Shown in pieces: positions 1 to 6,897 of a stretch of 20,137 nucleotides of DNA (the first letter of the stretch is position 1; every line of letters begins with the position of its first letter). The notes under the pieces are model-generated. The model did no database searches, was not told the DNA's origin, and saw nothing but the letters and a program-made list of their open reading frames with translations. Made by a program: the position numbers and the translations under genes. The DNA comes from a virus: IMG/VR virus record IMGVR_UViG_3300018080_000699, positions 1 to 20,137 of that record. The stretch is one strand, 5' to 3'.

Positions 1-1
1 G

Positions 2-361
2 GCTGCCGCAGCCGCCACGTTCGCCGTGGGTGTCTTCACGGCGTCCGCCTCGCCCACGACCGGAGGCGCCACGGCCGCCGCAGCGGCCACGTTCACCCCG
101 CCCGTCTACACGGCCAGCGCCGCACCGACCACCGGCGGCACCAGCGTGGCGATCGCCGCGACCTTCACCGCGCCGGTTTACACCGCCACGGCCGCCGCGA
201 CAACGGGCGGAGCCACGGCTGCCGCAGCCGCCACGTTTGCCGTGATCGCCAGGGCTACCGTAGCGGTGGAAACCGGCGGGGTAACGATGGTGGCGTCGGC
301 AACGTCGACCGTCCAGGGCACACTCATCCTCGCTCAACAGACTCTCATGCTTGCAATCTAG
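2..361 (+). CDS. Ala/Thr-rich tandem-repeat protein, 3' part only
   Basis: The reading frame is open from base 2 to the TAG at 359-361, so the gene begins upstream of the window. The visible 119 residues consist mostly of 24-residue repeats of the pattern ATF-xPPVYTAxAxxTTGG followed by an Ala-rich run. Three to four copies are visible, the last one degenerate (TFAVIARATVAVETGG). The C-terminus leaves the repeat and ends in QQTLMLAI. The composition suggests an extended or beta-structured surface protein, for example a fibre or decoration shaft, but no family is recognised. The DNA repeat is also good: nearly the same stretch occurs at 1-27 and 218-244. The next gene has its Shine-Dalgarno-like GGAG right at this stop codon, so the two are probably co-transcribed. 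Confidence 0.6.
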   Translation, partial: AAAAATFAVGVFTASASPTTGGATAAAAATFTPPVYTASAAPTTGGTSVAIAATFTAPVYTATAAATTGGATAAAAATFAVIARATVAVETGGVTMVASATSTVQGTLILAQQTLMLAI

Positions 362-371
362 GAGCCAATCA

Positions 372-800
372 ATGGCCAGCAATTTTAAGATTTCCACCGC
401 GGCGCGGAACGCCGCCTGTGATGGCCTCGTCAATCGCATCGACGGCGGTACGCCGCCGGGGACAATTCCGATTCGCACAGGTGCGCCTCCGTCCAACGTC
501 TCAGACGCCAGTTCCGGGACACTGTTGGGAACCTGCACATTCGGCAATCCGGCCTTTGGCGACTCGGCCTCCGGTACCGCAACGGCCAACTCCATCACCT
601 CCGACACCGACGCCGACGCCTCGGGAGACGCCGGGCATTTCCGCTGCTATCAGGGAGCCGCTGGCGACACAGCCGCGGACTGGCAGGGCACGGCCGGCGA
701 AGCGGCCGACTCGCCCGACATGGAATTTGACAACAAGACGATCGTCGCTGGCGGCACGATCGCCATTTCGAGTTTCACACTCACGGTCCCCATCCAATAA
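372..800 (+). CDS. Small phage structural-type protein, 142 aa
   Basis: The start ATG at 372 is chosen over an in-frame ATG at 351 because GGAG at 361-364 lies at proper spacing and because 351 would overlap the preceding gene. The protein starts MASNFKISTAARNAACDGLV, continues with a Gly/Thr/Ser-rich region, and ends with the hydrophobic beta-like IAISSFTLTVPIQ. An N-terminal helix (AARNAACDGLVNRID) followed by short beta strands and a GGTxxISSFTLTxP end resembles small hypothetical proteins that recur in head and tail operons of many phages. I know no defined function for them. No signal peptide or membrane segment is visible. A palindromic array begins 5 nt after the stop codon. Confidence 0.7.
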   Translation: MASNFKISTAARNAACDGLVNRIDGGTPPGTIPIRTGAPPSNVSDASSGTLLGTCTFGNPAFGDSASGTATANSITSDTDADASGDAGHFRCYQGAAGDTAADWQGTAGEAADSPDMEFDNKTIVAGGTIAISSFTLTVPIQ

Positions 801-805
801 CCAAA

Positions 806-894
806 TATGCGGAACTCGCTCCGCGAGTTCCAACCCAATGTGGGAGACTCGCTCCGCGAGTCTCAACCTACGACTTGCAGAGCGAGTCGGCCAC
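806..894. repeat. Palindromic array R1, 3 units
   Basis: The first unit (hairpin 811-831) has arm GGAACTCGC, loop TCC and the exact complementary arm. The second (840-864) carries a GAGACTCGC arm with the matching GCGAGTCTC. The third (871-894) is inverted, has a slightly degenerate arm (ACTTGC against GCGAGT), and closes with GGCCAC, the complement of the GTGG that opens forward units. The ribosome-binding site of the next gene lies immediately after it. Confidence 0.95.
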
Positions 895-917
895 CTTTCC
901 AAGGACGGAGTTCTAAC

Positions 918-1313
918 ATGCCTTCGCACATTGGCGGCAGCTTCGCGCCGCCCCTCGACGCAGACACGCTTGCGGACTACAAGTCGCTCGCGGCAACCGC
1001 CCCCGAGCAAGTCGGCGAGTACATGCGGGACCTGATCCAAATGCTGAAAGTGTTCCGCGAGACACCGGACTCCGAGCAGCCCGGCAAACCCCACCCATCC
1101 GGGCGCGGCACGATCGTGCCGCTGGAAGATGCGGAGATCAAACGTATCTGGGACGTCGTACCCTGGAAAGAAGAACTCGACGTCATGGGTGGCGTGTTCG
1201 ACAACATCGATCCTCTCACACAACGCGAGCTGCGCAACGCCGCCTTCCACCTGCTGTGGTTCGGCCGCGAACTGTGCGCGGATCGCGAACCGATCACCAC
1301 CGACAAACTGTGA
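918..1313 (+). CDS. Unrecognised acidic phage-type protein, 131 aa
   Basis: The start is set at ATG 918 because AAGGACGGAG at 901-910 is a good ribosome-binding site. The frame is open upstream to 807, but that extension only translates the palindromic array and is rejected. The product is soluble, helical and acidic. It begins with a Pro/Ala-rich segment (GGSFAPPLDADTLADYK), followed by helices around EQVGEYMRDLIQMLKVF, a linker rich in Pro/Gly (PGKPHPSGRGTIVPLED), and a C-terminal helix pair around LTQRELRNAAFHLLWFGREL. No known fold is recognised. It sits 9 nt upstream of the next gene, which suggests one transcript. The position before the small W-like and portal genes is compatible with a packaging accessory or structural role, but that is only context. 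Confidence 0.65.
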   Translation: MPSHIGGSFAPPLDADTLADYKSLAATAPEQVGEYMRDLIQMLKVFRETPDSEQPGKPHPSGRGTIVPLEDAEIKRIWDVVPWKEELDVMGGVFDNIDPLTQRELRNAAFHLLWFGRELCADREPITTDKL

Positions 1314-1322
1314 GGCCCGGAC

Positions 1323-2207
1323 ATGGACGTCCCCGCCGGATCCACCGACGTCTCGGTTCCCATCCGCTGCCTGACCGGCGCCGGAGCGGCGCTGACCGGC
1401 AAGGTGGCCGCCGATTTCACGCTCTGGTACCGCCGCGACGGTGCCAAGACCGCGATCGCCTTGTCCGACCTATCGGCCCTGACGGACGCTCACGACGACG
1501 GCGGGCTGTTCGAGATCGGCGACGGTTGGTACCGGCTCGATGTGCCGGACGCGGCCTTCGCGGCGGGCACCCATTTTGCGGCCATCGGTGGCTCGGTCAC
1601 CGGCGGCGTCGTGATCACCGCGCCCCTTTCTCTGTTGGACGTCGGCAGCACGGGCACCGGGGCCCGCTCCGTGACCGTGACGGTCGACGACGGCGCCGAC
1701 CCGATCGCAGGGGCCACGGTCCGTGCTACGTTGCAACCGGGTGGTGCCAGCCGCAAGGGTACCACCGACGGCAGCGGCCAGGTTGCGTTGAGTTTGGACG
1801 ACGGCACCTACACGATCAGCATTACCAAACCCGGCTATTCGTTCACGCCGGAAAGCCTGGTTGTGGACGGCACGGAAACGCCCACCTATTCGATGACTTT
1901 GGAAGTCACCCCGCCGGCCGATCCGGACCTCTGCACCGGGTACCTGTACTGTTACGACGAAAACGGCGCCGCCGAGCAAAGCGTGACGGTCACCGTGACC
2001 GCCAAGTTGCCGCAGTCGACCGCCGGTTTCGCGCTGGACGATGCGGCTCAGACGGACACCTCCGACGCCGACGGCCTGGTGGAGTTCACGTTGTTCAAAG
2101 GGGCGACCTATTTTGTGAAACGGGGCACGGGCGACCGTCAACAATTCACGGCCCCCACCGACGAGGACACCTTTGCGATTGAAAGTTTAGTCGGGACGGA
2201 CGCTTAA
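1323..2207 (+). CDS. Multi-domain beta-sandwich protein with carboxypeptidase-regulatory-like domain
   Basis: The product has 294 residues. Residues 1-110 form a beta-rich N-terminal domain of the type seen in phage fibre or sheath-associated proteins (VSVPIRCLTGAGAALTGKV, later GGLFEIGDGWYRLDVPD). Residues about 118-195 match the carboxypeptidase-regulatory or Ig-like pattern: TVTVDDGADPIAGATVRA, then a Thr-Asp-Gly-Ser-Gly turn, then DGTYTISITKPGYSF. A second beta domain follows (residues about 198-294) beginning DLCTGYLYCYDENG. These domains occur in phage virion decorations and in bacterial surface proteins. No catalytic residues and no signal peptide are seen, which fits a cytoplasmically assembled virion protein. 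The stop TAA is followed after one base by array R2. Confidence 0.7.
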   Translation: MDVPAGSTDVSVPIRCLTGAGAALTGKVAADFTLWYRRDGAKTAIALSDLSALTDAHDDGGLFEIGDGWYRLDVPDAAFAAGTHFAAIGGSVTGGVVITAPLSLLDVGSTGTGARSVTVTVDDGADPIAGATVRATLQPGGASRKGTTDGSGQVALSLDDGTYTISITKPGYSFTPESLVVDGTETPTYSMTLEVTPPADPDLCTGYLYCYDENGAAEQSVTVTVTAKLPQSTAGFALDDAAQTDTSDADGLVEFTLFKGATYFVKRGTGDRQQFTAPTDEDTFAIESLVGTDA

Positions 2208-2208
2208 C

Positions 2209-2264
2209 GTGGGCGACTCGCTCCGCGAGTCGCAACGGAACTCGCTGAGCGAGTTCCCCACATT
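2209..2264. repeat. Palindromic array R2, 2 units
   Basis: A forward unit opens with GTGG one base after the TAA of the preceding gene and has a perfectly complementary CGACTCGC arm pair. It is followed by an inverted unit (2237-2262) with loop TGA in place of GGA and a CCCCACATT end. The following 120 nt up to the next start hold no gene I can support. Confidence 0.95.
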
Positions 2265-2384
2265 TGATTGGAGCAAGTTCGCACATTACAGGATCTGTAC
2301 ACCACGCATAGCGGTCGGCGGGTTCGGTCGTCTAATGATGAGTTCACGCGTCGTCCCGGGACAACACCGCACCACGGAATTCAC

Positions 2385-2600
2385 ATGGCCGTTATTGACT
2401 TGAGCATCTCGACCAGCGCCGCCCAGCCGAAGAAGGCGGCCGTGGACGGCGTCAACGTGGAAACGCATTCTCTGCCCGATCTGATCGCGGCTGAGCAACA
2501 CCTGCAGGCCAAAGCGGCCGGCGCCAATCCCGCCTTCAACCTCAATTTTTTGAAGCTCAAACCTGGCAGCACCGGCAGCTACGAGGGCGAATCGGACTGA
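2385..2600 (+). CDS. Small W-like head-tail joining protein, 71 aa
   Basis: The start at ATG 2385 (MAVIDLSISTSAAQPKKAAV) is preferred to an in-frame ATG at 2268. The 2268 extension encodes a low-quality basic sequence, while the stretch from 2385 looks protein-like and has GGA about ten bases upstream. The product has a helix LPDLIAAEQHLQAKAA followed by a short strand region (NLNFLKLKPGSTGSYEG). In lambda-type head operons a small gene of this size (W or a functional equivalent) sits directly before the portal gene and helps join head and tail. The TGA overlaps the portal ATG as TGATG, indicating translational coupling. The functional label rests mainly on position and size. Confidence 0.65.
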   Translation: MAVIDLSISTSAAQPKKAAVDGVNVETHSLPDLIAAEQHLQAKAAGANPAFNLNFLKLKPGSTGSYEGESD

Positions 2601-4129
2601 TGCCCAGCATGATTGTGGACCAATTCAACCGGCCCTATCCGTCGGCCCGCGAGCGGGCCCAAGAGATGGTCCGCGCCCGCTGGGACGCCGCCCAAACGAC
2701 CACCGACAATCAAAACCACTGGCTCGGCGCCGACGCCCTCTCGCCCCAGGCGGCGGCCACACCCTGGATTCGCCGCACGCTTCGCAACCGCTGCCGATAC
2801 GAATGCTATCAGAACAATTGCTTCGGCAGCGGGATTGTGCGGTCGATCGCTTACAGCGTGGTGGGCACGGGCCCGCGGCTGCAGCTGCTCACGCCCAACG
2901 AATCGCACAATCAGGAGGTGCAGGCCAAGTTCCACGCCTGGGCCAAAACCGTCAAGTTGGCCCGCACGCTCCGCACGGCCCGCTCCGCCCGCGCTGTGGA
3001 CGGCGAAACAATCGTCCTGCAATCGATCAACCGCCGGCTGCGGACCCCGGTCAAGCTCTGGCCCCGCGCCATTGAATGCGATCACCTGACCGATCCGGAG
3101 GGCCTCTTTCAGTCGACCAGCGAAAACGACGACGGCGTGTTTTTCGACGGGGCATTTCCCGCCCGCTACCGCATCACGGATCGCCATCCGGGCGACCTCG
3201 ACGCGGCTGTGCTGACCTACAAAGACCTCGACGCGGAGTACGTGATCCACTGGTTCCGTCCCGACCGGCCTGGCCAGCAACGCGGGATCCCTGAACTGGC
3301 CCCCGCCCTGCCGCTGTTCGCCGATCTCCGCCGCTTTACGCAGGCAGTTATCGCAGCCGCCGAGACCGGCGCTGACCTGGCGGGCGTGATTGAGACGCAG
3401 GGTCTGGGCACCGAGGAGCAACCCAGCGAAAACATCCGCACCATGGAGCCCATCCCGATTGAACGCCGGGCCCTGCTGGCGTTGCCCAAGGGCTGGAAGG
3501 CGCAGGCGTTCAAGACCGAACAGCCTGCGACCACATACGCGATGTTTCGCGACGCGATCCTTAACGAAATCGCGCGGTGTGTCCTGATGCCTATGAACCT
3601 GGCCTCGGGCAATTCGTCCAACTACAACTTCGCCAGCGGACGCTTGGACCACAAGGCGTGGGCCAACCTCGTGGCGATCGAACGCGATGAGATCGAAACG
3701 GACATCCTGGACACCATCTTCCTGTGGTGGCTGGAGGAAGCCATGTTCGTCGACAGCTACCTGCCCGACGACCTGCCCGCCTTCGCTGACCTCTCGTACC
3801 GCTGGCTGTGGGATAAAGAGGAATACGTGGATCCGGCCAAGGAAGCCACCTTCACCGAGAAAATGTGGAACATGGGTTTCTTGTCTGACGACGAATACCT
3901 CGCCAGCCGCAAGATCGATCCGAAGCAACACTTTGAACGGTTGGCGCGTGACCTGGAACGTCGCCGCCGGCTGGGGCTGCCGCTGCCCGGTGCTGTGACA
4001 GCCGATAGCCTGACGGACATGGAAGATGAAGACGAGAAGGAAGAAGCCGCCGGCGTCGCCGCTCGCATGCAGCGGATTCTGGACGCCTACAACGGACAGC
4101 ACGGGACAACGTACGCTTTAGCCAATTGA
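2600..4129 (+). CDS. Phage portal protein, lambda family
   Basis: At 509 residues the length is typical for the lambda-B type portal, the dodecameric ring at the capsid vertex through which DNA enters and leaves. Recognisable family features are the N-terminal block ending in RTLRNRCRYECYQNNCFGSG at about residues 60-80, SIAYSVVGTGPRLQL shortly after, VIHWFRPDRPGQQRGIPELA at about 215-235, and MPMNLASGNSSNYNFASGRL at about 330-350. A conserved Trp-rich region (WWLEEAMF, LSYRWLWDKEEYVDP) and a charged C-terminal tail with DMEDEDEKEEAA follow. It starts inside the stop codon of the W-like gene. The prohead protease comes next, as expected for a head operon. I have high confidence in the family. 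Confidence 0.95.
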   Translation: MPSMIVDQFNRPYPSARERAQEMVRARWDAAQTTTDNQNHWLGADALSPQAAATPWIRRTLRNRCRYECYQNNCFGSGIVRSIAYSVVGTGPRLQLLTPNESHNQEVQAKFHAWAKTVKLARTLRTARSARAVDGETIVLQSINRRLRTPVKLWPRAIECDHLTDPEGLFQSTSENDDGVFFDGAFPARYRITDRHPGDLDAAVLTYKDLDAEYVIHWFRPDRPGQQRGIPELAPALPLFADLRRFTQAVIAAAETGADLAGVIETQGLGTEEQPSENIRTMEPIPIERRALLALPKGWKAQAFKTEQPATTYAMFRDAILNEIARCVLMPMNLASGNSSNYNFASGRLDHKAWANLVAIERDEIETDILDTIFLWWLEEAMFVDSYLPDDLPAFADLSYRWLWDKEEYVDPAKEATFTEKMWNMGFLSDDEYLASRKIDPKQHFERLARDLERRRRLGLPLPGAVTADSLTDMEDEDEKEEAAGVAARMQRILDAYNGQHGTTYALAN

Positions 4130-4130
4130 C

Positions 4131-4200
4131 CACGGGGAACTCGCTCCGCGGGTTCCCTTGGCAGGCATGGACGCCTGCGACACGGGCCAGGGAAGGCCCA
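4131..4200. repeat. Palindromic element R3, divergent composite
   Basis: One unit at 4135-4157 has arms GGGAACTCGC and GCGGGTTCCC (one mismatch) around loop TCC. It is followed by two further small inverted repeats: GCAGGC at 4161-4166 with GCCTGC at 4173-4178, and GGGCC at 4184-4188 with GGCCC at 4195-4199. The block ends in GGGAAGGCCCAC. The purine-rich AGGGAAGG at its right end is the only plausible ribosome-binding site for the protease gene at 4205. Confidence 0.8.
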
Positions 4201-4204
4201 CTTT

Positions 4205-4957
4205 ATGATTCGCACAGCACAACATCACCACCCGGAGTGGTATCTGGCTGGCGCCGCCGCCCCGGGCTTCCACGTCTATGGCGGCCTGGGTAGCGCGGAG
4301 GTGCTCGAACCGGACGCCGATCTGTTCACCGCGGCTGCCGCCCCGGCTGCCGGCAACACGGCCGCCCGCTTCCGTATGGCCGCCTACGACGGCGGGCTGC
4401 TGCTGGGGATCCGCGGCTACCCTTATCCAGTTGTCGTTGACCTGGATAGCCTGAGATTCGCCCAGCGGAAGCCCGTCTTTCGGGAACACGATCGGCTGCG
4501 GATCGTTGGTCACACCGAACAGATCCAGCTGCAGAAGTACCGGATTGGCGCCGCCGGCATCATCTCCGGCGTGGGCCAGGACGCCCTCGACGTCCGCGGG
4601 TCCGGAGCGAACGGTTTCCCGTGGCAGTCTTCCATCGGCGTCCGTCCCGGTTTGGTCGGGTTCGTGTCCCAGGGCGAAGTCGTCCGCGTCAATGCCCGGG
4701 TCTTCAAGGGGCCCGTGTACATTGCCCGCAGCGGCGCCTTGATGGAAATCTCCTTCGTCTCGATCGGCGCCAACGCCGCCGCCACCGCCAAGGTTCTCGC
4801 CGCTCATCAAATGTGGCGCAAGTTCCAAGCTAACGTGGGGAACTCGCCCCGCGCATTTCAACCGAATGTGGGGAACTCGCTCCGCGAGTTCCGTCACGAC
4901 TCGCCAAGCGGGTCGCCCATTGCACCGCACCCACACTCCTTTTCCTTGCAAGGATAG
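4205..4957 (+). CDS. HK97-type prohead serine protease, C-terminus encoded by repeat array
   Basis: The protease is expected to cleave scaffold and capsid termini inside the prohead. The family signature is seen as a beta-rich start (RFRMAAYDGGLLLGIRGY), a His region with two candidates (H95 in REHDRLR, H103 in VGHTEQ), a nucleophile region WQSSIGVRPG with S142 or S143, and the hallmark C-terminal strand EISFVSIGANAAATAKVL at about 181-198. Family members usually end near this point. Here the frame continues through array R4, adding about 47 residues (NVGNSLREF and relatives) that are not normal protease sequence. In related phages I recall the protease fused to the capsid protein; here they are separate and out of frame, with the array at the junction. 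Start ATG 4205 follows AGGGAAGG. Confidence 0.85.
   Translation: MIRTAQHHHPEWYLAGAAAPGFHVYGGLGSAEVLEPDADLFTAAAAPAAGNTAARFRMAAYDGGLLLGIRGYPYPVVVDLDSLRFAQRKPVFREHDRLRIVGHTEQIQLQKYRIGAAGIISGVGQDALDVRGSGANGFPWQSSIGVRPGLVGFVSQGEVVRVNARVFKGPVYIARSGALMEISFVSIGANAAATAKVLAAHQMWRKFQANVGNSPRAFQPNVGNSLREFRHDSPSGSPIAPHPHSFSLQG
4811..4920. repeat. Palindromic array R4, translated at the protease C-terminus
   Basis: Two forward units start at 4835 (degenerate, GCCCCGCGCATTTC) and 4868 (canonical), exactly 33 nt apart. An inverted degenerate unit follows at about 4897-4920. A faint copy may begin at 4811. The whole array lies inside the open reading frame of the prohead protease and encodes residues about 204-238. 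Confidence 0.9.
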
Positions 4958-4964
4958 ACGACCC

Positions 4965-6788
4965 ATGATCCCAGCCAACGATTGGACCCAGTACCTGACC
5001 CCGCAACAGGTCGACGATTACCTGGCCGCCGGCAACAACCCGCCGCCCATCGTCGCGCACGACCCGGGCGCCGTGCCGGACCCGTCTCTGCAGCCGCAGG
5101 CCGTGCAGGCCGCGGCCCCGGCAGCGCTGCCGTATCCGTACAACGTGATGCCGCAGCAGCTGCAACCCGCCCAACCCGTCGCGCCCCAACCCGCGGCCCC
5201 GGCTGCCGCTTTCCCGGGCCTTCCCCCCCAGGCTCCCGTGGCCGCCGCCGCGCAACCGCCCGCGCCATCTTACCCGGCGTGGCCCGGATACCCGCAGGCC
5301 ACGGCGTCCCCCCCGAGCCAACCGGGCGCGACGTCACCACCCGCCCCCCAGCCCGGGCAAGCGGCCCAGCCACCGGTTACCGCGGCCGAAGCGCAGCCAC
5401 TGACCGACGAGGAACGGAACGCGCGGGCCATCGAGTTGGAACATGGCCGACGCGAAATCTGCGCCCGCTACAACAACCCCACCATGACCGTGGGTGAAGG
5501 CGACGAGGCGCGGGACGTGCCCGTGCTGGCCCAGGCCGTCCGCGAGAATTGGGACCTGCGACGTACGGAGCTGGAAGCGCACCGCGCCGCGCGGCCCAGC
5601 GGTCCGGCGGTTCACGGCGTCACGCCACCGCACGAGACCGACCAGAGCATCCTCACGGCCGCGCTCTCGATCAACAACGGCTGCGCGCCCGACTTCGCCG
5701 CCGAGAGATTTGGCGAACGAACCATCGACGCCGCCATGACCGGACAGTTCCAGTCGTTCAACCTGGTAGCCCTGATGCACGCGACCCTGCAGGCCGCCGG
5801 CCGCTACGCACCCGCCGGCCAGCTGAATGACGGATTCATGGAAGCTGCCTTGATGGCCGACCGAGAAATCCGGGCCGCGGGCCAATTGTCCACCATTTCC
5901 TTGTCGAACGTGCTCAGCGGCGCGGCCAACACGCACCTGCTGGAAGCCTACCGCGGTGTGGCCGCGGTGTGGCCGCAGATTTGTGGCACGACCAGTCACA
6001 ACAACTTCCACTCCCACACGTACTACCGCCTGGGCGGCGACGGCGAGTACAAGGAAGTCAAACCGTCGGGCGACCTGGAACACGCCACCGTGACCGAAAC
6101 GGAGGTGTACAGCAACCAGGTCACCACCTATGGCCGCATTCTGTCGATCACCCGCGTGGACATGAAGAACGACTCGCTGGGCGCCTTTATGAAGCAGGTC
6201 CGCCACATGGGCCGCAACGGTGCCATGAAGCCCGACAAGGTCTTCCACCAGTTGCTGCTCAACGGGGTGACCAGCGGATTCTTCGTCTCTGGCACCAACC
6301 TGACGTATGGCACCGCCTACGTGCTGGGTGTCGATGCTCTGCGGTCGATCGTCACGGCCTTCAACAAGCAGACGGACGGCAACGGCGACCCCATCGGCGT
6401 GACCAACCCGCGACTGCTGGTACCGACCGAGCTGGGCGGGCTGGCCGACGATATGTACCGTCACGAGAAGGTGGACGTCTCGAGCGGTTCGAAGGTCCGC
6501 ACCACCGACAACCCGCACCGCGGCAAGTACCTGCCGGTCGAATCGCCCTGGCTGAGCAACACCCAGTTCAGCAACTACTCCACGACCGGCTGGTATCTCT
6601 GCAACGATCCGGCGGATTTGGCCGTGGCCGAGATCGCTTTCCTGGACGGCAACCGCACGCCCAAGATCTTCCGCGGCTACGCCAACATCGCCCAACTGGC
6701 AATGCAATTCGCCTTCGTGCACGACTTCGGCATCGCCCTGGCCGAAAGCAAGGCCGCCCACTTCGTGCCCGGCGTGGCCGCTCCGTAA
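4965..6788 (+). CDS. Major capsid protein with Pro/Ala-rich N-terminal extension
   Basis: The start ATG 4965 is supported by CAAGGA at 4949-4953; an open extension to 4866 only translates the array. Of 607 residues, about 35-145 are Pro/Ala/Gln-rich and probably disordered, 150-200 form charged helices (TDEERNARAIELEHGRREIC), and from about residue 229 (ILTAALSINNG) the capsid core follows. Core features include STISLSNVLSGAANTHLLEA, YYRLGGDGEYKEVKPSGDLE, the loop VYSNQVTTYGRILSITRVDM, PHRGKYLPVESPWLS, and the terminal FAFVHDFGIALAESKAA. This matches the capsid half of the prohead-protease/major-capsid fusions found in Mu-like and related phages, an HK97-fold subunit. The N-terminal region may act as a scaffold (delta) domain removed by the protease; that is an inference. 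Confidence 0.88.
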   Translation: MIPANDWTQYLTPQQVDDYLAAGNNPPPIVAHDPGAVPDPSLQPQAVQAAAPAALPYPYNVMPQQLQPAQPVAPQPAAPAAAFPGLPPQAPVAAAAQPPAPSYPAWPGYPQATASPPSQPGATSPPAPQPGQAAQPPVTAAEAQPLTDEERNARAIELEHGRREICARYNNPTMTVGEGDEARDVPVLAQAVRENWDLRRTELEAHRAARPSGPAVHGVTPPHETDQSILTAALSINNGCAPDFAAERFGERTIDAAMTGQFQSFNLVALMHATLQAAGRYAPAGQLNDGFMEAALMADREIRAAGQLSTISLSNVLSGAANTHLLEAYRGVAAVWPQICGTTSHNNFHSHTYYRLGGDGEYKEVKPSGDLEHATVTETEVYSNQVTTYGRILSITRVDMKNDSLGAFMKQVRHMGRNGAMKPDKVFHQLLLNGVTSGFFVSGTNLTYGTAYVLGVDALRSIVTAFNKQTDGNGDPIGVTNPRLLVPTELGGLADDMYRHEKVDVSSGSKVRTTDNPHRGKYLPVESPWLSNTQFSNYSTTGWYLCNDPADLAVAEIAFLDGNRTPKIFRGYANIAQLAMQFAFVHDFGIALAESKAAHFVPGVAAP

Positions 6789-6803
6789 GCCGCTTTTGTC
6801 CGT

Positions 6804-6827
6804 CCCTCTTCCCGCCAGGGAAGAGGG
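6804..6827 (+). terminator. Perfect 10-bp hairpin after the capsid gene
   Basis: The arms are CCCTCTTCCC and GGGAAGAGGG with a 4-nt GCCA loop, 15 nt after the capsid stop codon. The hairpin is strong enough for a terminator or mRNA-stabilising element, but no T-run follows, so intrinsic termination is uncertain. It does not belong to the GTGG palindrome family. It could instead be a member of another dispersed repeat family or protect the abundant capsid transcript. Confidence 0.45.
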
Positions 6828-6897
6828 TTCGGTTGAGTGGGAAACATAACCGCACTAGACCAAACCACGACACTCGAAAATCAGGAGTAAGACCCTC

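Noticed and set aside
806-894. Arrays as intrinsic transcription terminators
   Set aside because: No T-runs follow the hairpins, and terminators in nearly every gap of a co-expressed structural operon would be counterproductive. Weak attenuation or mRNA processing cannot be excluded.
807-917. N-terminal extensions reading through arrays for genes at 918, 4965, 9903, 10533 and 18360
   Set aside because: Each has a good ribosome-binding site at the later ATG, and the extension is only translated repeat, which is open in most frames anyway.
2268-2384. Longer version of the small W-like gene starting at 2268
   Set aside because: The extension (MEQVRTLQDLYTTHSGRRVR) looks unlike phage joining proteins and has no clear ribosome-binding site, while 2385 gives a compact protein of expected size.
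2579-4102. 507-aa open frame on the - strand opposite the portal gene
   Set aside because: The + strand carries an unmistakable portal protein; the antisense frame is an effect of high GC codon bias. The same holds for long - strand frames at 5334-6761 and 6568-7650.
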